From: Hypholoma sublateritium FD-334 SS-4
Taxonomy: Eukaryota; Basidiomycota; Agaricomycetes; Agaricales; Strophariaceae
Assembly: GCA_000827495.1 (NCBI GenBank)
Contig: KN817552.1
Span: forward strand, 1 to 64,000
Reading direction: 5' to 3'
DNA length: 64,000 nucleotides
The stretch's first letter is position 1; the number at the start of each line of letters is the position of its first letter. This document shows, one piece after another, positions 11,202 through 22,123 of this stretch. The notes beneath the pieces are model-generated. The model did not search any database. It saw nothing but the letters and a program-made list of their open reading frames with translations, and was not told where the DNA came from. A program made the position numbers and the translations under genes.

Positions 11202-13325
11202 ATGTTTCTTGAAAAAGTCGCTCGCCTTGTGAAAATCCTCCCCCTTCTTGTAGTTGTCGTCAAGTCATACCAGTGGCCATCTCCACAGTATGATGCTCTA
11301 GAGTTGACATTATACGAGGGCCAGAGTCCGACGGGCCAGATACCAGCTGACGTGACTGAAGAATGTGGAAGTCGTGTCTCTCAGGATGGGCCACCAATCG
11401 CAGCTGAATGGCTACGTCTGGTCAGTCACAACTACCGCAAGACAAACGTCCATGTATATCCTTAGTAACTAATATTCATTTAGGCATATAGCGATATGGC
11501 AACACACAACGCCACAGATGGTATTGGTGGGTTGGACGCATCTATATTCTACGAATTCAGCAGACCTGAAGTGCGTTCTCTACTTACCTCGTCGAGTGCA
11601 TGCAGGGACGGCTAACTCCTTGAATGTGTAATTCTGGCAGAATGTCGGCGCGGGGAACCTGGATACATTGATCGACTTCGCAAACTCACCGACTACACTG
11701 GTATCCCGTAAGTGACCTGCGTATAGCTTTATTCGCCTCTTCCGGCACTGAACTGTTTTTACCATTGGCAGGCGCTGATATAATCGCCATGGGTGTTATA
11801 TGGGGTGTCGCCAGCTGCGGCGGCCCACCGCTTGCATTTAGAGGCGGTAGAGTAGACGCTTTTGAGGCGGGTCGATTTGGCGTACCGCAACCGCAGGAAG
11901 ATCTGCAGACTCATATCGAAGAGTTTAAACTCCAAGGATTCACGCAGACAGAAATGATCAGCCTCGTTGCCTGTGGGCACACAATTGGCGGCGTCAGGAA
12001 TATGGATTTTCCGAATATAGTCCCCAGTCCTGATGGACCAAACTCGACTTTGGCCGACGGTTTTGATAGCACCATTCAAAAATATGATTTTACCATGTAC
12101 ATTTCTACATCGATTCCTTGTCCCACGCGCTGACTTGTTATTAGCGTTTCTGAATATCTTGCAGGAACGACCCAGGATCCACTCGTGGTTGTCCCAAACG
12201 TCACGCTCCGATCTGATCTCAAGATCTTCTCCAGCGACGGAAATGTTACAATGAAGAGGTATCGCTTCCATGTACCTATCGCGTCAGACAGATTCTAATT
12301 TTAGACATACGAAAGCATGAACTCTCCGACGAGTTACATACGAACATGCACGTCCCTTCTGGAGCGGTTAATCAATACCGTCCCCTCGGACGTTCAACTT
12401 ACGGAGGAAATTGTGTTCCTCCCATTCAAAGTCAGACGTGCGGAGATCACGGTCATCAACGACAACCAACTTATTCTCCACGTCGATGTTCGAGTGCGCC
12501 TCCCCCGATTTCTCCATGTCGCCTGTAGCTAATTCCTGGGCGTACAGATCCAGTGGCCGGCCGGTATTGTGCAGAATATTACCATGTTCTGGTGTGACCG
12601 CCGCGGGCCCTCCGCGAACTGCGCCGACGGCACGGTGAACGTCGCCGCGCACGCGCCGCTCTTCTTTCGCTTCCCACAGCTCAGCCCGCTGTCCACCGCG
12701 CGNGGCATCAACACCACGCGCCTCGACTTCAACGTTCCGCTCGACGCCCGCGCGGGCGTTTCGAAGTTCTGGTTCGAGCTCGGCGACCCCGCGAGCAGAG
12801 ACGTCGTCGTCGAGGACAACGGCGGGGCGGGTTTCGTGCTGCAGGACACGCTCATCGCTCCGCACGTCGCGTTCGTTGCCGGGATCGGGGCGGCGCCGCC
12901 GTTCCAATTTGAGTGGACCGCCATCGCCGGGGTGCGCGCCGCGCTTTTCATCCATCCCGCTGAACGCGAAACACTGACTGCCCCCCCTGCCGCAGGTGCT
13001 CGACGGCACGGCCGACACCGTGCCGCAGGTGCGCATGACGGACATGTCTGTCCCCTTCACGTCATTGGTCCCAGCGCCCGCGCCGGCCATCCCGCCGCCG
13101 GTGAACAGGACGCTCACGATGACGCTCAACACGAGCCTACCAGCGGTTCCCGGGTACACGTTCTACACGACGCCGATCATCGGGTTCGAGAGCATCATGC
13201 TCGACTTTGCGGTCGAGAACGGCGGGGTCCACTTCGAGCTCAACTTCCAGTCGGTCAACGACGGCGCCGACGAGGACTTCACGCTCTCCACGTTCGGGAA
13301 GAAGGCGCTGCCGCACAATATCTAG
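11202..13325 (+). CDS. Heme peroxidase tandem copy 2, distal His replaced
   Basis: Exons 11202-11420, 11484-11570, 11641-11707, 11772-12096, 12145-12258, 12316-12493, 12548-12931 and 12996-13325 encode 567 residues with the same structure as its neighbours. The signal peptide, the distal Arg72 and the proximal ligand in LVACGHTIGG are kept. The distal motif, however, reads AYSDMATHN: codon 76 is AGC (Ser) at 11490-11492, where copies 1 and 3 have CAC (His). The nearby GTGGLD is GIGGLD. The distal His is the acid-base catalyst for peroxide cleavage in all classical members, so this copy should be a very poor peroxidase. The frame and splice sites are intact, so it is not a simple pseudogene. 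One undetermined base lies at 12703. Confidence 0.85.
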
Positions 13326-15195
13326 GCCCGCATGGAATGTATGGTGGCCACTGCGACCCCGTGCGGTTTCCTTGTGCTCTCCGATTTCTTTTTTTGTGTA
13401 CGTAGGGTACGCTGTATTTTGCACTACCCCTTTCTCAACGGACAAATAAATAACGTGTAATTAACAATCGTCAAGCGACGCAGATAAGTACGTAGGTCAA
13501 AGCAATCGCGATCTAAAATTTGCTTCGCCGGCTTTTGCAACTTCCAGCGTGGTCAGCCTGAACAGAGAAAGGTAGATAAAAGTACTACCTGGATTTTTGA
13601 GTTGCTGCAAGTTTCACGTAGGCTATGTCTCAGCTTTTACCTCCTTGAACAAACGAGAAAAAACTGATTGTTACATAAATTTCCGGTGCGCGATGTACCC
13701 AAGTACGCTGCACGAAAACAAAGCAACCTCAATCAGAAAGAGTACTAGATGTCGTAGATGAGGCGGGCTCAGCGGACGACGCACCATATCCACCTATACA
13801 CATCACAGAAGAACGCGGCCCTCGGAAACGTGAATAAGTACAGCAAAAAATAACCATAAACCTTGACACGATATACGCTCCTCACTGCAGGACCACATAT
13901 TTTGAACAACGTTATGTGATTAATATTTGCAAAATATTTCAAATATCTAACAAAGAAAATGAAGGGAAATATGAGGCATAATATGTAGTACTGAAGCCCT
14001 TTCATTGGCCAACAACCAGATTTATGTCCAAATAATGAAGACAAAGGCATTTGAAAAATAATTCAAATATTTCAACAAAGAAACAGCAAATATTACCGCC
14101 AATTATATTTGGTTGCGCACGCAGTGCCTCTCAACACCAAATCCCTCAAGCCACATGGATTTAGAAGGGGTCACGATCGGCGGTACTAGCGTGATGGCGG
14201 CGGGAGCATTGAGATAGACGCCCGAACCAAATAGGGGATAACGATGGACGCCTGGGGCAACGGCTGGGCGTGGGTGGGTGACGTCACCACTGCCACCACC
14301 AGCCACGCCTATACTCTGGACCTCGGCTATTCGATCCCATAGAGCACCTAAGCTGCGGAAGCACATACAACTGAGTCAGCCTGAACGCGAGGTATGTATC
14401 AATTGATACATTTTTGTAGGATCGCGTAGATAGGTCAAAGACAGGTGGTGAGATTCGAGATGTTGACCATTAGCTCTCGAGATGCTAATCATGAAGCAAA
14501 GTCGCGGTTGAGGAAGGGATTTCCCATGGGTAGTGATCAATCTATTTAAATTCAAACTTGAATGTAGTATTCCGCGTCGAGCACATCGTTCCCGACTTTG
14601 GCTTATTCATGACCGACGTAATATTGTTTGTAAGGATTGGAAAAAATCCTGGCGCTTGGAATTAAACTTAGTGATTTTCGTATCGACATTGCAAGAAGGA
14701 TAACATGAATTCACATCACTGCTTCAGCGTAAGGAAAATTCCAATTGTGACCTAAGCCGATACACATAGTAAGTACTCTGCATCCGGTAGTCGAGACTAT
14801 ATATAAATTGACATTTCCCAGAAGTCAGAGGCGCCTCGGTCTCGTCGGGGATTCCGAGAATCTTTTCTGTGCTATGTAACAGTGCATAGTGTAGTACCCA
14901 TGCCAAATGAATTTCGAATTTTCAGCAAGAGCTTGAGGTGTAGTATTACTAATAGGCGCTCACTGGAGTACGCTAGATTTATACAGGGTTCCTCTGATAC
15001 TTGTTACAATTATCATAGTTAGGTCGAGGTATTTAAACTAGCAATAAGGAGTAGGCGTGAAATGACCATCTGTGTATTACTATTTCGTGCAGCATTGTCG
15101 ACAAACGGACAATGTACGCCGTTTTTCTTATTTTCGGTGAGATCCTACCGTCAGGCTGGCTCGAAATAACAGAGTGTACGTAAACAACTTCGAAG
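13326..15195. other. 3' flank of unit 2 and upstream block of unit 3
   Basis: 13,326-13,783 matches 17,394-17,846 downstream of copy 3. From about 13,785 the unit 3 upstream block begins. An AT-rich stretch of roughly 270 bp (about 13,890-14,165) interrupts it and has no counterpart before copy 2. GACGTCACCAC near 14,280, AGATAGGTCAAAGACAGGTGG near 14,428 and ACTATATATAAA near 14,797 are shared with unit 2. No gene was seen. Confidence 0.65.
13890..14165. repeat. AT-rich insertion in the unit 3 promoter block
   Basis: Absent from the matching place in unit 2. Inside, two related words of about 33 bp (near 13,930 and 14,055; both read like CAAATATTTCAACAAAGAAA) form an imperfect direct repeat. 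No clear terminal inverted repeats or target-site duplication could be fixed by eye, so the kind of insertion is open. Confidence 0.5.
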
Positions 15196-15201
15196 TATAA
15201 A
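15196..15201 (+). promoter_or_regulatory. TATA box, peroxidase copy 3
   Basis: TATAAA 61 nt before the ATG, conserved in all three copies. Confidence 0.6.
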
Positions 15202-15256
15202 GCTGGGCAGAAGAATACGGGAAACCTATCCTCTACATCGGCACAGACTCTCTCAA

Positions 15257-17393
15257 ATGTTTCTTGAAAAGGTCACTCGCCTTGCGCAAATCCTCCCCCT
15301 TCTTGTAGCTGTCGTCAAGGCATACCAGTGGCCATCTCCACAGTATGATGCTCTGGAGTTGACACTATACGAGGGCGAGAGTCCGACGGGCCAGATACCA
15401 GCCGACGTAACTGGAGGCTGTCAAAGTCGCGTCTCTCAGGATGGGCCGCCAGTCGCAGCTGAATGGCTACGTCTGGTCAGTCACTTCTACCGCAAGGCAG
15501 ACCCTCCTGTATATACTTAATTATTGTTTTCGTTGAGGCATATCACGATATGGCAACACACAATGCCACAGATGGTACTGGCGGATTGGACGCATCTATG
15601 TTCTACGAATTTAGCAGACCGGAGGTGCGTTCTTTATTTACCTCGTCGAGTGCATGCAGTGATGGCTAACTCCTTGAATGTGTGATTTAAATAACAGAAC
15701 GTCGGCGCGGGGAACCTCAATACACTGATTGACTTCGCAAACTCACCGACTACACTGGTATCCCGTAAGTGACTTACAAATAGCTGTCTTTGCCCCTTCC
15801 GGCAATTAACTATTTGATATTTACCATTGGCAGGGGCTGATATAATCGCCATGGGTGTTATATGGGGTGTCGCCAGCTGCGGCGGCCCACCGCTTACATT
15901 CAGAGGCGGTAGAATAGACGCTATGGAAGCGGGTCGATTTGGCGTACCCCAGCCGCAGGAAGATCTGCAAACTCATATCGAAGAGTTTAAACTCCAAGGA
16001 TTCACCCAGACAGAGATGATCAGCCTCGTCGCCTGTGGGCACACAATTGGTGGCGTCAGGAATCTGGACTTTCCGAATATAGTCCCCAGTCCTGATGGAC
16101 CAAACGCGACTCTGGCTGACGGTTTTGATAGCACCATTCAGAAATATGATTCTACCATGTACATTTCTACATTGATTTCTTGTCCCACGCGCTAATCTGT
16201 TATTAGTGTTTCTGAATATCTTGCAGGAACGACGCAGGACCCACTCGTAGTTGTCCCAAACGTCACGCTCCAATCTGATCTCAAGATCTTCTCCAGCGAC
16301 GGAAATGTTACAATGAAGAGGTATCGCTTCCATGTCTCTATCGCGTCAGGCGGATTCTAATTTTAGACACGCGACTCGGAAAGCATGAACTCTCCGACTA
16401 CTTTCATACAAACATGCACGTCCCTTCTGCAGCGGTTAATCGAAACTGTCCCCTCGGATGTTCAGCTGACGGAGGAAATTACTTTCCTCCCATTCAAAGT
16501 CAGACGTGCGGAGATCACAGTCATCAACGACAACCAGCTTGTCTTCCACGTCGATGTCCGAGTGCGTCGCCGTCGATTTCCCCAGCTCTCCCGTGGCTAA
16601 TTCCTGCGTGTACAGATCCAGTGGCCGGCCGGTATTGTGCAGAATATCACCATGTTCTGGTGCGACCGCCGCGGGCCCTCCGCGAACTGCGCCGACGGCA
16701 CGGTGAACGTCGCCGCGCACGCGCCGCTCTTCTTTCTCTTCCCGCAGCTCAGCCCGCTGTCCATAGCGCTCGGCATCAACACTACGCGCCTCGACTTCAC
16801 CGTCCCGCTCGATGCCAGCGCGGGCGTTTCGAAGTTCTGGTTCGAGCTCGGCGACCCCGCGAGCGGCGACATCGTCGTCGAGGACAACGGCGGCGCGGGT
16901 TTCGTGCTACAGGACACGCTCATCGCGCCGCACGTCGTGTTCGGCGCCGAGATAGGCGCTAACCCGCCGTTCCAATTTGAGTGGACCGTCACTGCCGGGG
17001 TGCGCGCCGCGCTTTTGACCCTTCCCGCTGAATGCGAAACACTGACTGTATCTCATGCCGCAGGTGCTCGACGGCACGGCCGACACCGTGCCGCAGGTGC
17101 GCGTGACGGACATGTCCGTCCCGTTCACGTCGCTCGTCCCCCCGCCCGCGCCGGCCATCCCGCCGCCGGTGAACGAGACGCTCACGATGACGCTCAACAT
17201 GAGTCTGCCCGCGGTGCCCGGGTACACGTTCTACACGACGCAGGTCATCGGGTTCGAGAGCATCATGCTCGATTTTGCGGTCGAGAGCGGCGGCGCGCGC
17301 TTCGAGCTCAATTTCCAGTCGGTCAACGACGGCGCCGACGAGGACTTCACGCTCTCGGCGTTCGGGAAGCAGGCGCTGCCGCATAATATTTAG
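15257..17393 (+). CDS. Secreted heme peroxidase, tandem copy 3
   Basis: Exons 15257-15475, 15538-15624, 15698-15764, 15834-16158, 16207-16320, 16384-16561, 16616-16999 and 17064-17393 encode 567 residues. The N-terminus MFLEKVTRLAQILPLLVAVV is a signal peptide. The distal site AYHDMATHN (His76), distal Arg72, GTGGLDAS and the proximal ligand in ACGHTIGGVRN (His194) are all present, so this copy looks catalytically complete. The C-terminal 237 residues (exons 7-8) form the unexplained beta-rich domain with a Pro-rich linker near LVPPPAPAIPPPV. Those exons are strikingly GC-rich compared with exons 1-6. It is the closest relative of copy 2. Probably extracellular; substrate unknown. Confidence 0.87.
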
Positions 17394-18803
17394 GCGCGCC
17401 TGGAATGCCTGGTGGCCAGTGCGCCACCTGTTCGCTTTGCTTGTGCTCTCCGACTTCTTTTTTTGTGTACGTAGGGTACGCTGTGTTTTTCACTACCCTT
17501 TCTCAACGGACAAATATATAACGTATAATTAACAATCATAAAGCAAGGCAGATAAGTACATAGACCAAAGCCATAATCGCGAACTAAAAATTGCTTGGCC
17601 GCTTATGCCACTTTCAGCGTGTTGTCAGCCTGGAAAGCGAAAGGTAGATAAAAGTACCTGGGTTTTTGATTCACTGCAAGTTTCACGTAGGCTATGTCTC
17701 CGCTTCTCCCACTTCGGCAAGCGAGAAAAAACCAATTGTTACATAATTTCCGGGCGCGATGACCCAAGTACCCCGCACGAAAACCAAGCAACCTCAGTCA
17801 GAAAGAGTGCTAGAGTCGTAGATGAAGTGGGCTCAGCGGACGACGGTCGCCCGAGATCTCTCGTGCGCCTCCGCGTCTATGTCCCCGGCACCGCCAAGCC
17901 CATGCTGCCTTCAGCACTCATTCTCACGCACCTAGCGCACCGACACTGACTTCGCACTGACTGGGCCCGAACCCAAGCCGTACAAAAACCGACCTCAAGT
18001 TTCTGCAATCAGAAACTCCAGGCGCACTTAAAGACGGGCGCTGGTATGTAGTCTGCTGCGCACCGGGTGCGCATGTGGTCGGGCCCGTAGTGAGAGCCCT
18101 ACCGGTTATAGCTCAGGGCTGCCAGCTATCGCGCAACAGGGACGTGTGACGTGCTCGATGCATCGCACCCGGGAGTGGACATGTACCATCGCCGATGGGG
18201 TCGCGCGTCCTCCCATCCAGCACCGCTATGTCAGCATCCCCGCGCGCAGCACACCCCAAGCCCCGCACCCAAGACAAAACAAAACCACGCCTTTCCGAAC
18301 CTCCGAGTCTTGCTACTTTTCACCCCCGCCCGCCGGCGCGAGGCAGGGATCCAATGGTTGATTGCATTGTACAGAACAAACTACAGCTACGTGGGCGTGG
18401 CGCAAACGGAAAATGGGACATGACAACAACAACACATGAGGGGCGGAAATTCGGGGGCGCCGTATCTGGATGAAAAAAAAGGGATCAGCGCACGCCCAGA
18501 CGGTAGCGAGGTCGATGGAGAAGAGAGTGATGCGGGAAAGCGATGCGATGCAGGTGTAAGCGCTCGCGGGTGATTGGCCCCCGGCGATCGCCGCGATTAT
18601 CAGATCGGGCACGATCACATCACATCACGTGGCCGATGAAGGAACGCACACTGCGAAATAGACAATGACATGCGAAGACATCGCGCATGCAGGGAAGAAC
18701 ACACGGGCGCCCTCACGCCGCCGCGCAAATAGACTCGCGCCAAAAATGCAGGCCGCTCGGACCAGCACACCAATCTGCAGAGAAGGGGGGGTGACGCACA
18801 TGC
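17394..18803. other. Intergenic, no gene seen
   Basis: 17,394-17,846 is the duplicated 3' flank of the peroxidase unit. The rest, between this flank and the eIF5A stop codon, is GC-rich with short open frames that lack motifs. It includes the 3' region of eIF5A. Confidence 0.5.
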
Positions 18804-19608
18804 TCAGCCCTGCTTGGGGGCCTCCTTGTAGGAGATGGCCTGCTCCTCGCCCATGGCGGAGATGATGGTGACGAGGAGGTCCTTGCCGTCGTCGAAGCCG
18901 GTCTGGATCTCCTTGCCGATATCGCCCTCGGGGACCTTGACGTCGTCCTTGGAGTTGCCGTCCGCGTCCATGAGGTTGAGGAAGCCGTCGTCGACGTTGA
19001 CCTATGGGGGCGTCAGCGTGTGGGTGGGAGGGTGAGTCAGGTGTGGGAATGCGGGCGCTGTGGACCGCAGCAGTCGCACATTCCGCATGCAGCAGCAGAG
19101 CACACAGCGAGATGGGACAGGGAGGGAATGAAGGACGCACGAGCTGGTATTCATTGCGGCGGACGTTGGGGACGTCCATGTTGTGGGTGGAGGGGCAGAT
19201 ATCTTCCTGTGGGGGGCTCAGCAGGGCGCGGGGGCCGCAGCGCGGGACGTACCATCTTCTTTCCGGTGAAGATCTGGCGGGTTGTGAGCGGGGGCACGCG
19301 GGGAGCGGGGCGGGACGTACATCGATGGCGATGAGATGGACCTTGGCGTGACCGTGCTTGCCGGTCTTGGAGGTCGACATGTCGACGATCTTGCAGGGCC
19401 GGGCTGCGGGGCGTCAGCGAGAGCCTAGGACGATGGGCGGGGACGTACTCTTGATGCAGACGTGTCCGCCCTTGCGGAGGGCAGAGCACTGCATGGGGAA
19501 CGTCAAAGACGCACCCGAGCCGGTCTGCGCGGGGTGAGCTCAACGTCTGGAACGACGTGGACGACGTACGGATTCGAAGGTCTGGTGGTGGCTCTCATCG
19601 TCGGACAT
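18804..19608 (-). CDS. eIF5A: Translation factor eIF5A
   Basis: Six exons, read right to left: 19608-19570, 19524-19449, 19403-19321, 19273-19253 (21 nt), 19206-19141 and 19001-18804, giving 160 residues, the usual eukaryotic length. The start [11 protein letters not shown] is typical. The N-terminal SH3-like domain carries the hypusination loop [12 protein letters not shown]; the Lys between Gly and His (about residue 54) is the residue that deoxyhypusine synthase modifies. The C-terminal OB fold runs from [14 protein letters not shown] to [14 protein letters not shown]. It binds the ribosome E site and promotes peptide-bond formation at stalling sequences and termination. All introns are short and begin GTACGT or GTGCGT. 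Nothing looks abnormal. Confidence 0.97.
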
Positions 19609-19780
19609 TTTGGTGTGTGTGGGTGGTGGGGGGCGGCGGCGAGGAGATGGGGGACAGGACGACGCCAAAAATTTCACAGCCAGTGCATTTCAAGCTCCGA
19701 CTATCTATCGCATTAGGTAAGCTCAATCACTGGATATATCCGGCCGGGTATGACGCCGCTGCACTGCAACCACGACGACC

Positions 19781-21612
19781 ATGTTCACGCCAGTCTGTCC
19801 CAGATGCGCGAAGGCTGTCTATCAGGCAGAACAGGTACGGATATATATTTTTATATGTGCAGTAGGCTAACATAGTGCAGACAATGGGCCCAGGGCGCAA
19901 GGTATTTCTTAACTGCCCAACCACTGCAAGTGCTTACATTCATAGCACAGCTGTACCACAAGGTCCGCATCCACCTATAACACCAGCGCCTACTGACCCG
20001 CCCCAGCCTTGCCTCGCCTGCACATCGTGCAGCAAGCGGCTCGACTCATTCACCCTCCTCGAGCACGACGAGCAGGTGCGCCTGTTCCCCCAACCCCCGC
20101 ACACCGCACCACGCTAACCCCGCGCGCAGCCCTACTGGTACGCAGTCCAATCGCACAGCACGGGCATAGCTGACGCAGCGCAGCAAATCGTGCCATCTCA
20201 AGCTCTTCGGCACGCGCGACCTGCGCCACGCGAACCTCCCGCAGGCCTCGCCGCCCGCGTCGCCCACCCACACCCTGAGCTCGCCCGCGCGCCCCGGATC
20301 CTCTGCGGGGTTCGCCTCGGGGAGTATGAATGCTGGTACGCCGGCGGCCACGCCCCCGCGCGCGGCGCCCCCGCCGAGTTTCTGGGCGACACGCGCGGTC
20401 GGCGCCCCGAGCCCGAGCTGGGCGCCGCGCGCGCAGGGCCCCGTGCGTGCGCCGGCGTGGGACGACGACGACGGTACGTATAGCCCGGCGGCTGCGCACC
20501 ACCACACCGCGGACGCAGCGGCGGAGGCGGAGGCGGAGGAGGCGCACGAGATCGCCGCGGAGGTCGCGGAGATCGCGGACGAGCGCGAGGTGCGCGAGGC
20601 GCTCGTCGCCGCGAGCCCCCCCACGCAGCCGCAGCTGCAAGACCCACAAGAAGAGGCAGCGCCGCCGGTGCGCACGATCCCGCTCGCGCTGAGCCCCGCG
20701 CGCACGCCGTACCGGCACTACACCTCGCACAGCGTCGGCGCCGCCGTGCCGTCCACCGAGACCGCGTCATCTGCGCCATCGACGACGCCCATACGCGCGC
20801 TTCCCACCGGCACGGGCACGCGCTACGGCGTCGCGCTGGGTGGCGTGCGATCTGGAAGCCCGGGTCCTAGCCCCAGTGCTGGGACCGGCGTGGGGATGGG
20901 AATGGGGTCGCCATCGCCGCTGCGCGCCCAGGCGACGGGCGCCGCGCGCTGGGGCGGCGCGGGCGGCGAGACGCCGCTCTGCGCGCGGTGTGCGGGGCGC
21001 GTGTATTTCGCGGAGCAGGTGCGTTCCTTTTACTTATTTCTGCTGTGGGTATTCGTTCGGCGGGCGCGGCGCGGCGCGGTGGGATAGTGTGGGGGGCGTG
21101 CCACTGGCGCGTGCATGACATCGAGGACTATCTGTGCGCACGCTGGGGGCACCTATCAGCGGTGACGTCACCCGCCCACCGCACCCACCATCTCATCACC
21201 TCTCATCACTCCGCGCCCGGGCGCCTATCTTACTGCCCCCGCTCCTCTCTCCTCCACGCACTGCGGCGAGCCCCCCCGCCCTCCAACCTCCCCTGCCACT
21301 CCGAACGCGTTTCCAATCCGAACTTGTTTGCTGACACCCCGCGTGTGCGACTGCTAGGTCAAGGCCGTGAACAAGACGTTCCACAAGGGCTGCCTGCGCT
21401 GCACCGCCTGCGGCACGTCGCTCGACTCGCGCAGCCTGCGCGACCACGAGGGGACGGTGTTCTGCGCGCGGTGCTATGCGAAGGTGCGTTCTGCTCTTTT
21501 TTTTGGGGGGGGGGAGGTTCTGGGACGGGGCTGATGTGCTTTTTGGTTTGCTTTGCAGAGCTACGGCCCGCAGGGTGGGGGGTACGCGCTGCTCGGCAAG
21601 GCGGGAGGGTAG
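19781..21612 (+). CDS. Two-LIM-domain protein
   Basis: Eight exons: 19781-19834, 19881-19901, 19951-19962 (12 nt), 20007-20075, 20130-20137 (8 nt), 20184-21018, 21358-21483 and 21559-21612; 392 residues. LIM1 begins CPRCAKAVYQAEQ, continues KLYHKPCLACTSC and closes PYCKSCH. LIM2 reads CARCAGRVYFAEQ, FHKGCLRCTACG and FCARCY. All zinc ligands of both domains appear only when the tiny exons are included, which supports the model. A linker of roughly 240 residues rich in Pro, Ala and Ser, with an acidic Ala/Glu stretch, separates them. LIM domains bind proteins; fungal two-LIM proteins of this kind are likely cytoskeletal or signalling adaptors. The last residues are Gly-rich. The 339-nt intron before exon 7 is long for this window. 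Confidence 0.87.
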
Positions 21613-22123
21613 ATTCTAGCTGGGCTGTGCACCGGTGTTACATATAGTTATTTTCTGTCTGCTGTATTCACGTTGCTAGAGGTCGCCTGTGAGGGGGGTA
21701 AAAATATGTACTCTTTTGCAGAGAAAAATACTGTGGGACGCGATCGACGATTATCCACGCCGGGGGGCTCATGTGGACCTCGTGGCACTGGCGCCTCGGC
21801 TGATAGGGCTTCGCAAATGGCCCCAGCTTCCACTCGAGAACAGATGTGCATTTTTTATAAATTAAACTTTCTTGCAGACTGGACTTTACTTTCGTGTACT
21901 CTGATTAATCTAGGCTGACGGAAGGAGGTAATAATACGTGGTGCTACATAGTGTATGCCATACGAGTTTCGAGGCACAGGACCGCGACAGCACTTTGAAG
22001 GTGGGTCGTGTTTACGACGTTGGTGAAGGGAAGCGGGACTTGGGCGAGACTCTGTTCGCGTACGCTGCAAGGAGGTTAGTGAAATACCGCTTATTATTTA
22101 TAATGAAGAGTGACATACATATG
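21613..22123. other. Intergenic between convergent genes
   Basis: Holds the 3' regions of the LIM gene (plus) and the NACHT gene (minus). No open frame with recognisable features. Confidence 0.5.

Larger units (their letters stand above)
6780..17850 (+). repeat. Tandem array of three peroxidase-bearing units
   Basis: Three direct copies each carry an upstream block of about 0.9-1.5 kb and one eight-exon peroxidase gene. Unit 2 runs from about 10,300 to 13,783 and unit 3 from about 13,785 to 17,846; both end with the same 3' flank of about 330 bp finishing in GCTCAGCGGACGACG. Unit 1 is more diverged and lacks that 3' flank. The start codons lie 3,413 bp and 4,055 bp apart. All exons match in length across copies except the last, which is 348 nt in copy 1 and 330 nt in copies 2 and 3. 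This points to stepwise duplication by unequal crossing-over, with copies 2 and 3 the younger pair. Confidence 0.9.
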
